The notes: generated by a model from the letters alone, not told the origin. A stretch of DNA of 49,460 bases from Marinilactibacillus piezotolerans (GCF_900114235.1 NZ_FOSJ01000016.1:1-49460), one strand, 5' to 3'; shown: positions 19,075 to 28,022, counted from the first letter of the stretch. Program-made: numbers and translations.

Positions 19075-19917
19075 TTAAAGGGCTTTAAGATCTAATTCTA
19101 GTAATGTGGCGTCGATAAATTCTCTGCGCATGATAAAGTCGCTCCCATACTGCTTGACGGCGGCGATTTTTCCCTCGTCTGAATAAACACCAGCATATTT
19201 TTCAGGATGATCAGCGGCTAAAATAATCGGCTGGGCACCTTCATCGACCGTCACGAATAAAGGATCCAGCAGCTTGAAGACAAAATCTCCAACTTTCTGA
19301 CTGACGTTGTTTCTACCGATATTAGTTGAGACCATTCCCGGATGAACGGCAGTTGTTTTTAAGCCTTGTCGTGAATACTGTTCATGCAGTTCCTGTGCCA
19401 GATACAATGTTCCGAGTTTTGATCTGCCATATCCAGCGAGTGGATTAAAATGCTGCGGGCTGAAGAAGGGTCTTTTCATCGGGACAAATTTATAAGCACC
19501 AGAAGAAACCACTATGACTTGTTTGCTTTCACTATTCATAACCAGCGGCAGCAATTCATGCGTAAGTAAAAACGGTCCAAGATAGTTTGTTGCCATCATC
19601 AGCTCATAACCATCGCTGCTTTCTCTTTTTGTTGTAGAGACCATGCCGGCATTATTGATCAGACAGTCGATGTGATTCACTTGTTTATGAGTCGTTGCTG
19701 CAGCTGTTTTGACAGAAGATAAATCACTCAAGTCACATTCAATCAAGTCGACTCTTGCTTGCGGATTGATTTCAAATAACGCCTTCTTTAGCGCTTCTCC
19801 CTTAGTGAGATTTCTGCACAACAGCAGAACACGGTCATATTGCTTTACCAACACTTTGACCGCTGCTTGTCCAATACCAGAAGTTGGACCGGTAATAGCT
19901 AAAATAGATTCATACAT
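19075..19917 (-). CDS. Short-chain dehydrogenase/reductase
   Basis: A 280-residue NAD(P)-dependent oxidoreductase with a Rossmann fold. The cofactor loop ITGPTSGIGQAA has the TGxxxGIG pattern; CDLSDLSSV and LINNAGMV follow; the catalytic residues are the serine in VVSSGAYKF and YGRSK (Y, K). It resembles the retinol-dehydrogenase-like/WW-domain-oxidoreductase-like SDRs. The substrate is unknown. It converges with the UDG gene; upstream 19918-20001 only separates it from the frameshifted membrane gene. Confidence 0.87.
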   Translation of the reverse strand: MYESILAITGPTSGIGQAAVKVLVKQYDRVLLLCRNLTKGEALKKALFEINPQARVDLIECDLSDLSSVKTAAATTHKQVNHIDCLINNAGMVSTTKRESSDGYELMMATNYLGPFLLTHELLPLVMNSESKQVIVVSSGAYKFVPMKRPFFSPQHFNPLAGYGRSKLGTLYLAQELHEQYSRQGLKTTAVHPGMVSTNIGRNNVSQKVGDFVFKLLDPLFVTVDEGAQPIILAADHPEKYAGVYSDEGKIAAVKQYGSDFIMRREFIDATLLELDLKAL

Positions 19918-20001
19918 AACATATTCATCCTTACTAATTGTTTTACTAGCTGTTTTATCTAGTATACCAAAAAGAATGCCACCTTTAAGCCAACGTGTCT
20001 T

Positions 20002-20432
20002 TTAGTCGTCATCCAGCTCGTCATCTCTTTTCTTTCTTAAACGAAAAACGTAATAAGCAGGGATAATACAGCAGATAAACAGTATTCCCGGCATAATGAC
20101 GGCATTCATCCAGCTGAGGCCATCGATCACGGAATTGAGAATTCCGCTGACGATCACAAGCAGACTGATAATGATCAAGGTGATGATGAATCCTTTATTA
20201 GGAGAGGTATTTTCCTTTCCTGTTCTACACTAACAGTGGCTGATTGATAGGCAGCTATAATCCCTGTTATCACCAGTAAAAACCATAATGGCCGATCCGT
20301 CATTTCACTGAACCCTCTAGTGATCAAGTCGTAACCTAGTATCCCTAAAATTCCGACCATTTGAATCGCAAACAACACTCTGATCTGTTTTAGGTTTTTT
20401 AGTATAAGTCGCTCATCCGTGATTTTCTTCAT
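20002..20432 (-). pseudogene. Small multi-helix membrane protein gene with frameshift
   Basis: Read from 20432, the protein has two helices and stops after VSVEQERKIPLLIKDSSSP at about 20175. Shifting one base back inside the run GAAAGGAAAATACC (about 20206-20219) the frame continues with GFIITLIIISLLVIVSG, a further helix and a charged tail ending in DDELDDD with stop at 20002-20004. The two parts together form a plausible four-helix protein of about 143 residues, of the type that is often paired with Xre regulators in Firmicutes. It overlaps the end of the regulator gene upstream. Mutation, sequencing error or programmed shift cannot be separated; no classic slippery heptamer is visible. 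Confidence 0.65.
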
Positions 20433-20658
20433 GTTTCCGTTCCTCCTCGTTTATCCAGAACAGTTCATCCAATGTTTTATTGACGATGTGACAAATGTTC
20501 AGGCATAACTTTAGCGTCGGGTTATAACTTCCTTTTTCAATCAAACTGATTGTCTGACGAGTTACACCTGCTTTTTCCGCTAACTGCTGTTGCGTCAGGT
20601 TAACGGCTGCGCGTGCACTCTTTAAATGATTTTCCACAAACTGAATCATCCCTTCCAT
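20413..20658 (-). CDS. Xre-family transcriptional regulator
   Basis: An 81-residue single-domain repressor. The helix-turn-helix reads LTQQQLAEKAGVTRQTISLIEKGSYNPTLKLCLNI, then the family ending DELFWINEEER. The ATG at 20658 lies inside the arm of a long palindrome; the internal ATG at 20649 is the more usual family start but its GGAAGGG is very close. It overlaps the downstream membrane gene by 20 bases, so the two are coupled. It is likely autoregulated through the palindrome (inference). Confidence 0.87.
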   Translation of the reverse strand: MEGMIQFVENHLKSARAAVNLTQQQLAEKAGVTRQTISLIEKGSYNPTLKLCLNICHIVNKTLDELFWINEEERKHEENHG

Positions 20659-20694
20659 GTAATATATAGTGTACGTTGTACAGTATATATTACA
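20658..20694. promoter_or_regulatory. Long palindrome at the Xre gene start, probable operator
   Basis: TGTAATATATAGTGTAC (20658-20674) and GTACAGTATATATTACA (20678-20694) are inverted with one mismatch in 17 and a three-base centre. It overlaps the start codon and the presumed promoter of the Xre gene. Confidence 0.75.
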
Positions 20695-20757
20695 TTATTC
20701 AAGATATATATTCCGTGATTGATGAAAATTGATTCTAAAGGAGATCTGAATTAATAT

Positions 20758-20817
20758 GTTTACAATCGTAAACGTATGTGATATAGTGTATCCATAGTTA
20801 AGGTTACAATCGTAAAC
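20758..20817 (+). promoter_or_regulatory. Copper-type promoter with two CopY-like boxes
   Basis: GTTTACAATCGTAAAC at 20758-20773 and TTACAATCGTAA at 20804-20815 (within 20803-20817) resemble the TACAnnTGTA cop boxes bound by CopY/BlaI-type repressors. A promoter fits between them: -35 TTTACA at 20759-20764, a 17-base spacer and -10 TATAGT at 20782-20787. The first box covers the -35 and the second lies just after the expected start of transcription. No copY gene is adjacent. Confidence 0.75.
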
Positions 20818-20857
20818 GAATAATAAAAAATCATCAAGCAATAGAGGAGGAAGCCTT

Positions 20858-23320
20858 ATGTTAAAAGAAACGTATGAAATAGAAGGAATGTCCTGTGCAT
20901 CTTGCGCACAGACGGTTGAAAAGGCGGTAGCCAAGTTAAAGGGTGTCGACTCGGTCAACGTCAATCTGGCGACAGAAAAAATGAGTGTCGCTTACGACAC
21001 AAACGTCCTTAAAAATCAAGAAATCGAACAAGCTGTTAAAGATGCCGGGTATAAAGCCAGTAAAAATACCCTGAATCATACTTATGAGATTGAGGGGATG
21101 TCTTGTGCATCTTGCGCATAGACAGTTGAAAAAAACGTCAGTAAACTCAGTGGCGTCAGCAGTGCCTCAGTCAACTTGGCCACTGAAAAGATGACTGTTG
21201 AATACGAGGCAAAAGCTTTATCTAAAGCGGACATTATGAAAGCAGTCCAAGATGCCGGCTACAAAGCAATCGATCTGGAAGAAAACAAAGAAGCAGGAGA
21301 AGAACAAGCAGACTAGAAGCAAGCACATATAAAAGAGATGTGGACCCGTTTCTTCTGGTCAGCCATTTTTTCCGTACCGCTTCTTTATATTGCAATGGGA
21401 GAAATGATTGGACTGCCGATTCCGGGATTTTTACATCCTATGGAACAAAGTACCGCTTTTGCGACCACACAATTGATTTTGACACTGCCGGTCATGTATT
21501 TCGGGCGTTCTTTCTTTACAAATGGATTTAGAAATCTATTTAAAGGTCATCCCAATATGGACTCTCTGGTTGCATTGGGAACAAGTGCCGCATTTCTATA
21601 CAGTTTATACGGCACAATCTTGATTTACATGGGAGACAATCATTTTGCGATGAGCCTGTATTATGAATCAGCCGCTGTTATCCTAACGCTGATTACTTTA
21701 GGGAAATATTTTGAAGCCGTCTCAAAGGGCAAAACTTCTGAAGCTATCAAGAAACTGATGGACTTAGCACCAAAGACAGCCAATGTTGTCCGTGACGGTC
21801 AAGAGATAGAGATCGGCATTGATCAAGTGATGACAGACGACATCGTGATTGTTCGACCAGGAGAGAAAATTCCAGTCGATGGTGTGATCGTTGAAGGTAC
21901 ATCTGCAGTAGACGAATCGATGATCACTGGAGAAAGTCTACCTGTAGAAAAGAATGAAGGAGATAATGTCGTCGGTGCCAGCATCAATAAAACCGGCTCG
22001 TTCAAATTCAAAGCAACAAAAGTCGGAAAAGACACCACGTTATCTCAAATCATTCAACTAGTAGAAGAAGCACAAGGATCAAAAGCACCGATTGCACAGC
22101 TGGCGGATAAATTATCTGGTGTATTCGTACCGATCGTTATTGGCTTAGCGATTCTCTCTGGACTTGTCTGGTTCTTTTTAGGACAAGAGTCTTGGGTATT
22201 TGCCTTGACAATCACAATCTCCGTACTGGTGATCGCTTGTCCCTGTGCACTTGGCTTGGCAACACCGACAGCGATCATGGTCGGAACGGGCAAAGGAGCA
22301 GAAAACGGCGTCTTAATTAAAAGCGGAGATGCGCTGGAATCTACCCAGAAAGTCCAAACGATTGTATTTGATAAAACCGGAACGATCACAGAAGGTAAGC
22401 CCGTTGTGACAGATATCCTCAACTACAATGGGTATAGCCAAGAAGAGGTATTGGAATTAGCGGCTTCTGCAGAAACAGGTTCTGAACACCCGCTTGGTGA
22501 AGCAATTGTGGAAGGGGCCAGAGAACGCGGCTTGCGGTTAGAGTCAGTGAAGAACTTTAATGCAATTCCGGGACAAGGCATCAAAGTAACCGTTGGAAAG
22601 CAAGACTTGCTGTTAGGAAACAAAAAACTGATCACAGAAAACAACATCGATCTATTGGATTCACAAGCAGCAGCTGATCATCTGGCAGCTGAAGGAAAAA
22701 CGCCTATGTTTATCGCAGCGGACGGTCAACTGATTGGGATCGTTGCAGTAGCCGACACGATCAAAGAACACAGTGTCCAGGCAATCGAAAAACTGCATAA
22801 AATGGGTATTCAAGTAGCGATGATTACCGGCGACAACAAAGGGACTGCAAACGCAATTGCCAAACAAGTCGGCATCGACCGCGTATTCAGTGAAGTCTTG
22901 CCTGAAGATAAAGCCAACGAAGTACAAAAACTTCAAAGCGAAGGGATACACGTGGCAATGGTCGGAGATGGTATCAATGATGCACCGGCATTAGCACAAG
23001 CGGACATCGGAATCGCAATCGGTTCAGGAACAGATGTCGCGATCGAATCAGCGGATATCGTTTTGATGAGAAGCGACTTGATGGACGTACCGACAGCAAT
23101 CGAGCTCAGCCGTGCGACGATCAAGAATATCAGAGAAAACCTATTCTGGGCATTTGCTTATAATGTACTTGGAATCCCGGTCGCAATGGGTATCCTCTAT
23201 GCATTCGGGGGACCATTATTGAATCCGATGATTGCCGGAGCCGCAATGAGTTTCAGTTCAGTATCTGAATTGTTGAATGCACTAAGATTGAAACGATTTA
23301 AAGCGAAACGCATAGATTGA
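20858..23320 (+). pseudogene. copA: Copper-exporting P1B-type ATPase with two in-frame amber codons
   Basis: Read through, the frame is 820 residues: two HMA copper-binding domains (each GMSCASCA), a transmembrane core with CPC at about 461-463, the phosphorylation site [10 protein letters not shown] (D505), [20 protein letters not shown] and [21 protein letters not shown] replaces the expected CAG at codon 88, inside HMA2 (HMA1 has CAG at the same place in an otherwise near-identical stretch), and TAG also stands at codon 153 in the linker. Without readthrough the products would be an 87-residue HMA1 peptide and, from the ATG at 21338, a 660-residue ATPase lacking its metal domains, but no clear ribosome site precedes that ATG. 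The rest of the frame is undamaged, so the changes are recent or tolerated. Confidence 0.88.
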
Positions 23321-23328
23321 AAATAAAG

Positions 23329-23371
23329 AAAGGGTCAACTTCTCAATCATAGGAGAGGTTGATCCTTTTAT
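23329..23371 (+). terminator. Terminator of copA
   Basis: AAAGGGTCAAC.TCTC pairs with GAGA.GGTTGATCCTTTT (stem of about 14 pairs) followed by ATTA. It lies eight bases after the stop codon. Confidence 0.85.
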
Positions 23372-23525
23372 TATGGATTTTTTTGCTTATGTAAAGCAGC
23401 TGCCCCAATCCAATTGAAACGATTTATTCATTTGTACAATCATTTATACATATAGAAGCGGTTTAATTGTATTCAGTATCCAGATATGATAACCTTTAGA
23501 CCGTTGTAAATTGGAGGAAATATAA

Positions 23526-24884
23526 GTGATCAAAAATTCATTCAAGTTTATCTTTTTATCATTATTGGGACTTGTCTTTTTCTTAGTTCCGTTTGAAATC
23601 GGCGGCGAAAGCAGCATTATGATCTCGCATATCATTGACTTTATTACGGAGAATATCTTTAATGCCTTTATTTTATTTACTCAAATCAGTGCTTGGATCG
23701 TTTTGCTGGGAACAATCATTTTTCTATTTTATACTTCTAAAAATAAATATGTGAATTCAGTATTTAAGGCTTCTCCTTTGAATGTAATATTGCGGATTGT
23801 CGGATCTTTCTTATATCTGATGGTGATCAACAAATGGTTCCTGCAGACGGGCGTTGGAAGTATTATTATAGATCCGGGAACCGGCGGGACCATGGCAGGA
23901 GAAGAAGGCCTATTGACGACCTTATACATCACATTTCTGGTCGGACTGCTGGCACTGCCTTTGCTGACACACTTTGGGATCGTTGAATTCCTGGGTGTGA
24001 TTCTGGGACCGGTTATGGAAAAAGTTTTTAAAGTACCCGGCTTCTCAACGATTGATGCTATTGCCTCTTTCGTAGGAGATGGAACGATTGGAATCGTCGT
24101 GACGGATAATCAGTATCAGAGAGGGTACTACAGCAGAAGAGAAGCTTATGTGATATCGACTAGTTTTTCGGTCGTAGGGATCGCTTTTGCGGCTGCAGTG
24201 GCACAGGAGCTGGGGTTCAGCTCAATTTTTCCAATCTTTTACGGTTCAATTTTAGTAGTAACACTGATACTGGCATTTATCACAGCGAGATTGCCAAGGA
24301 AGAAGTTTCCGGCAGCCTACTATCAGGGGAAAGAACCGAAAACGGCAGAGACCCCGGAGGGTAAATCGAAGTTCAAACATGCTTACGAATCAGCGATCGA
24401 ACAAGCAGAGTCTTCTACAGTCGGTGGAGCTTTAAAAGAAGCCGTTAAAAATATCATTAATATTTACGTCAGCTTTTTGCCGATCATTATGGCTGTTGGA
24501 ACGGTTTCACTGATTATCGCAGAGTACACGCCGTTTTTCGACATCATTAGTGCTCCGCTGTTTTATGTCTATGACTGGATCGGTTTCAGTTCGGAAGTAG
24601 CCAGCCAGATGGCACCAGCATCTCTAGCAGGATTTGCAGATATGTATCTGCCGGCACTATTCATTACGGATGTGTCTTCTGAAGCAGCTCGCTTCTTTAT
24701 CGGCGTTCTCGCTTTCACACAGCTGGTCTTCATGTCAGAAACGGGCATGATTTTGATCAAAACAAAAATCGGACTGAATTTCTGGGATATTGTAAAAGTC
24801 TTTATTTTTAGAACCGTTATTTCAATTCCGATTTTGATGGGCATTACTTACGGCTTATCCTTGATTGGCGTTATTTCATTTTAA
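23526..24884 (+). CDS. YjiH-like nucleoside-recognition (GATE) domain membrane protein
   Basis: A 452-residue membrane protein with about ten hydrophobic segments. The block FVGDGTIGIVVTDNQYQRGYYSRREAYVISTSFSVVGIAFA and the later PALFITDVSSEAARFFIGVLAFTQLVFMSE are what I recognise from YjiH family proteins with the Gate (nucleoside recognition) domain. Transport substrate is not established. The start is GTG at 23526, preceded by GGAGGAAAT. It is monocistronic with a terminator. Confidence 0.83.
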   Translation: MIKNSFKFIFLSLLGLVFFLVPFEIGGESSIMISHIIDFITENIFNAFILFTQISAWIVLLGTIIFLFYTSKNKYVNSVFKASPLNVILRIVGSFLYLMVINKWFLQTGVGSIIIDPGTGGTMAGEEGLLTTLYITFLVGLLALPLLTHFGIVEFLGVILGPVMEKVFKVPGFSTIDAIASFVGDGTIGIVVTDNQYQRGYYSRREAYVISTSFSVVGIAFAAAVAQELGFSSIFPIFYGSILVVTLILAFITARLPRKKFPAAYYQGKEPKTAETPEGKSKFKHAYESAIEQAESSTVGGALKEAVKNIINIYVSFLPIIMAVGTVSLIIAEYTPFFDIISAPLFYVYDWIGFSSEVASQMAPASLAGFADMYLPALFITDVSSEAARFFIGVLAFTQLVFMSETGMILIKTKIGLNFWDIVKVFIFRTVISIPILMGITYGLSLIGVISF

Positions 24885-24894
24885 ATAATCATTC

Positions 24895-24947
24895 TATACA
24901 GTATCTGGATCAGTGAGAGCCGCTGAGACGGATGCTGTATTTTTTAT
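24895..24947 (+). terminator. Terminator after yjiH-like gene
   Basis: ATACAG.ATC pairs with GAT.CTGTAT around a long loop and ends in TTTTTTA. Confidence 0.65.
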
Positions 24948-25066
24948 AGAAAAGCAAAAGTCTCTTTGCATAAAGCATGTAATTTCTATAAAATTTACCT
25001 AAGAGAATAGGAATCATTACATAAAGAACAAGTTGAATAGAATAACAGAAATTGGGGAGAACAAAT

Positions 25067-25960
25067 TTGAAAGTGAATAATCGACTGTTTCTGAGTATAC
25101 TTGGAAGCATCTCAACCATCGCAATCATAGGTTTTTTATTTTTAAGTTACATAAAATTGGACGAACCGCTGTTTTTTGAACAGTATTATGAGCAGCAAGT
25201 GACCGTTTTGTCAGATGGAGATTTAGACTCGCATGGCGGGGAATTTGAGTTGAAATACCTTACAAATGCGTTTGAAGATAAGACAGTCATTCATGTGGAG
25301 TTTCCAGAGGAACCGGATTTAGCATTTCAGGCTTCAGAGTATCCATTTGGTATAAGTCCGAATTCAACTCCAACTCCAGAGGAAACTAAGGGGCCGTATT
25401 CTGTCCGAACCGTTTATGTACAACCGCTTGAACTATTTGGGGCTGAACAATTCGACCAGACAACCTTGACCCAAGTAAAACTTTTCTTCAGTGATAACAG
25501 TTCAATGACTGTCGATATAGGGGAAGTGAACTTCTATACTGTTTCTCCTGATCAATTAGATACAGAGCCGCTCAACTTCTTTAGTTCCACCAGCACCTCT
25601 GAAGGAGATACTAGTCATTTTTATGAAGTGAAAAGTGAGGTCACACTGACAGGGATACATTCTGAGCATTTAGACAAGTATGCTGACTGGATAAATTTTA
25701 AAATAAACGACCAGCCCTTAGAAACCTGGATTGGAAAAACATTCCAATCTGGGGAAACGATCAGTGGCAGCAGTGAAATGGTTGAAAATTATAATAGAGA
25801 TACTCTGGACCGCTTTACCGAAATCAAGATTCGTCCAGAACTCACTCTCACGGATGCGGAGGGACAGCAGCATACGAGCCGAACGTTTGAAATAGAGGAC
25901 AGAGAAGCGTTTACGTTCTTCAACTTGTTGGAATATGTAAAAGCGAGAGGAGCATTGTAA
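25067..25960 (+). CDS. Unknown membrane-anchored extracellular protein
   Basis: Not recognised. About 298 residues with an N-terminal membrane anchor (ISTIAIIGFLFLSYI) and a long extracellular, acidic, beta-rich part with no cysteines. The tail again looks extracellular and ends with FFNLLEYVKARGAL. The TTG at 25067 is chosen because GGGGAG lies eight bases before it; a TTG five codons upstream overlaps that site. The stop overlaps the start of the next gene by one base (TAATG), so the two are coupled and probably act together in the envelope. Confidence 0.7.
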   Translation: MKVNNRLFLSILGSISTIAIIGFLFLSYIKLDEPLFFEQYYEQQVTVLSDGDLDSHGGEFELKYLTNAFEDKTVIHVEFPEEPDLAFQASEYPFGISPNSTPTPEETKGPYSVRTVYVQPLELFGAEQFDQTTLTQVKLFFSDNSSMTVDIGEVNFYTVSPDQLDTEPLNFFSSTSTSEGDTSHFYEVKSEVTLTGIHSEHLDKYADWINFKINDQPLETWIGKTFQSGETISGSSEMVENYNRDTLDRFTEIKIRPELTLTDAEGQQHTSRTFEIEDREAFTFFNLLEYVKARGAL

Positions 25961-26541
25961 TGTCAGAAGCATATAAGAAACTATTCTGGGGTGTGTTTTT
26001 TGCGAATATCCACCTGCACATTGGGGCCATCACGCTGCTTCCGGCATTTGTCGGATTTCTGATCGCCTATTCAGGACTGTCAGATCTAGATATGAAAACG
26101 GAGACGGCAGCAAAATCATTTGACTTGCCGCAAGGAACACTGCTGGCTCTCGTAATTTTGACTGCTATCTATTCTGCATTCAATTTATTTACAGGCAGTC
26201 AGTATGAAACAATGCCGCTGGTGTCGTTTATTCCGACTGTATTCTCCGTGATGGAGTTAGTCGCTTTTCATAAGATTCTTGAAGTGTCCGTAACTGAGTT
26301 CCAAGCACGCGACTTTACATATGGAGTGGAAAAATACAGCCGCCGAGACAGAGTCTATATCCTTTTAAAAGGACTCTCTGCGCTGTTGCTGACGCTGAAC
26401 CTCGTATTCAGCAGTCTGGTATTGTTCATACCAGGAACTTTGCTGGAAGTCGCTGCCATCATTTACCTGCTGGTGATCTTCCACTCATTGAAAAAAGATA
26501 CAGAAGAAATGGAGATAGAGTATTTTAGGGATATTCTTTAA
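25960..26541 (+). CDS. Unknown four-helix membrane protein
   Basis: Not recognised. A 193-residue protein with about four hydrophobic segments (near residues 14-36, 60-80, 84-104 and 135-170), loops between them rich in charged residues, and an acidic tail (KKDTEEMEIEYFRDIL). Its ATG overlaps the previous stop codon, so it is translated by coupling with the anchored protein before it. Both are followed by the complex hairpin element at 26570. Confidence 0.72.
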   Translation: MSEAYKKLFWGVFFANIHLHIGAITLLPAFVGFLIAYSGLSDLDMKTETAAKSFDLPQGTLLALVILTAIYSAFNLFTGSQYETMPLVSFIPTVFSVMELVAFHKILEVSVTEFQARDFTYGVEKYSRRDRVYILLKGLSALLLTLNLVFSSLVLFIPGTLLEVAAIIYLLVIFHSLKKDTEEMEIEYFRDIL

Positions 26542-26569
26542 TAGGAAGTGGTTAAACTGCTTTGATTTT

Positions 26570-26713
26570 AAAAAGAGGTTGGAGCATAAGTCTTTGATTA
26601 ACATTGTTTTGCAAAATCAGAAAAGTATAAAATCCGTTAAATCAAGGATTAGATATCCTAGATTTAACGGCTTTGTTCTATTCGGCTAGTTTTGTTCCAA
26701 CCTCTTATTTTTG
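26570..26713. terminator. Nested hairpin element, probable bidirectional terminator
   Basis: The outer arms AAAAAGAGGTTGGA and TCCAACCTCTTATTTTT flank an inner near-perfect stem AATCCGTTAAATC / GATTTAACGGCTT with AGGATTAGATATCCT as a palindromic loop. Elements with AGAGGTTGG..CCAACCTCT arms recur in many Lactobacillales genomes as terminator-like repeats (family knowledge). It closes the preceding operon. Confidence 0.7.
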
Positions 26714-26751
26714 ATCGGTTAAATTAAAGAAAGTGTTAGAGTTGTAATGTC

Positions 26752-26943
26752 CTATTCAGCTGCTAAATAAGAAAATAATCTAAACGTGTCTGTAACTTGT
26801 GCATGATCTGGATCGCTGATGTTTTCTAAAGGAACCCCCATGACAATGCTGATATACTCCTGGCCGTCTACTAAGCCGAGAGTTGCCCAATTCTGTCCAG
26901 ATTCTTCTGTGGTTCCGGACTTGCCGCCGATAATTTCAAACTG
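26752..26943 (-). pseudogene. 3-prime fragment of a D-alanyl-D-alanine carboxypeptidase gene
   Basis: The frame ending at the TAG at 26752-26754 encodes FEIIGGKSGTTEESGQNWATLG and a further 40 residues ending in FSYLAAE. GGKSGTT is the third active-site motif (K-T/S-G) of S11-type penicillin-binding carboxypeptidases. Only the last 63 residues are present; the catalytic serine part is missing. Upstream (26944-27004) the frame is lost. Confidence 0.7.
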
Positions 26944-27004
26944 TATATAGAATAAAAGAACAATTTTAAATTTGAACTAGGGTAATCCTTAAACCTTTCT
27001 TAAA

Positions 27005-27182
27005 TCAAGATTGGCTGTTCTCTAGAGGCAGTCTGACTTCAAAGACGGTTTGAACAATATCACTTTCAGCAGAAATCGTTCCGCCATGTTGTTCAACAAT
27101 ATTCTTAGCAATAAAGAGTCCTAGACCAGTGCTGTTTTGTTGCTGTGTACGCGAACGGTCTCCTGTTGGAGATGCAGGTACA
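27005..27182 (-). pseudogene. 3-prime fragment of a sensor histidine kinase gene
   Basis: The frame ending at the TGA at 27005-27007 reads GDRSRTQQQNSTGLGLFIAKNIVEQHGGTISAESD and then FEVRLPLENSQS. GLGLFIAKNIVEQHGG is the G2 box of HATPase_c histidine kinases. About 55 residues of the C-terminus survive; the sequence is cut abruptly at about 27180, where a plus-strand fragment begins. Confidence 0.72.
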
Positions 27183-27266
27183 GCTTACTTGATCAATAAA
27201 TATAAGACGCTCGCAGTTTTATCGATTATCCTGATGGCGCACCTTTTGTTTTTCGCTGTCCTTTAA
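27180..27266 (+). pseudogene. C-terminal fragment of a membrane protein gene
   Basis: 29 codons ending in TAA encode NKYKTLAVLSIILMAHLLFF with a final AVL, a basic segment followed by one hydrophobic helix, typical of the last helix of a permease. No start. It joins the histidine kinase fragment head-on at about 27180, which suggests a deletion or rearrangement joint. Identity unknown. Confidence 0.45.
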
Positions 27267-27390
27267 ACTGAGATCAAAAGTTTTTTTACAACTGGTCATG
27301 ATGCACGCTGCGTTTTTGCATCCGAGACAAAGAGCAGAAGCTGGCAGAATATGATTAAACTAGAGCCCCGGATAAAATGAACCGGAAAAT

Positions 27391-27441
27391 AAAACTCCGT
27401 CAAATGCAGGGAATCATTTCCTTGATTTGATGGAGTTTTTA
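27391..27441 (+). terminator. Terminator after the pseudogene cluster
   Basis: AAAACTCCGTCAAAT pairs with ATTTGATGGAGTTTT and ends in TTA; loop of about 19 bases. Confidence 0.78.
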
Positions 27442-27519
27442 ATGCTTTCCTTTCCAATACTCACTCAAAAAGATGATTATTCCTGATCTATTATTATTCA
27501 GTAGCAGTATCCAGCTTTA

Positions 27520-27723
27520 GTGACTAATTCCGGTGGATTTTCTTCAGGAAGTGGTTCCAAACGGGATATTGTGACTAGTTCAGGCGGATTTTCTTCAGGA
27601 AGTGGTTCCAAATGCGGTATTGTGACTAGTTCAGGCGGATTCGCGTCAGGAAGTGGTTTCAAACGGGATATTGAGACTAGTTCCGGTGGATTTTCGTCAG
27701 GAAGTGGTTCCAAACTCGATCTA
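27520..27723 (+). repeat. Four tandem 51-bp repeats
   Basis: Units start at 27520, 27571, 27622 and 27673, each exactly 51 bases. The unit begins GTGACTAGTTC and contains TCAGGAAGTGGTTCCAAA and GGGATATT. Because 51 is divisible by three, open frames appear on both strands, encoding glycine/serine and proline/glutamate repeats; neither has a credible ribosome site or family match, so I treat it as a non-coding repeat. It shares its two ends with the 103-bp repeat at 9451-9703. Confidence 0.88.
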
Positions 27724-28022
27724 GGCACCTGTTCTGTGATCAGAGAAAGGGTCAAATCATTCCATCAGGTCTTTTGGCAATCGTTTATGACCTGTCCAGG
27801 TTTATTCTCGCATGCAAATTCCTATTTCTATTGAAGAATAGATATGGCTATAATGGAACTAATAAACGTTCTGCTTTCTAGAGAATGTATCATAAAGAAT
27901 AAAAAAGAATAAAAAATTTATTTAATTCTGCAACATTATGACTTGTTGAGTTGTATATAAGGTAAGACAGCTTTTTTAAGCCGTCTGATTTACATGGTTA
28001 AAATGGGTAAGGAGGAAAACAG

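Noticed and set aside
21338-23320. Independent small copA gene starting at 21338
   Set aside because: No ribosome site precedes the ATG and the upstream frame continues the same protein, so a split by amber codons is the better reading.
24150-24170. Another copy of the GACTAGTT repeat motif
   Set aside because: A single eight-base match inside the yjiH-like coding sequence, without the rest of the repeat.
27498-27834. Open frames of 104 and 85 residues across the 51-bp repeats on both strands
   Set aside because: They are open only because the repeat unit is divisible by three. No ribosome site or family match, and both strands are equally open.
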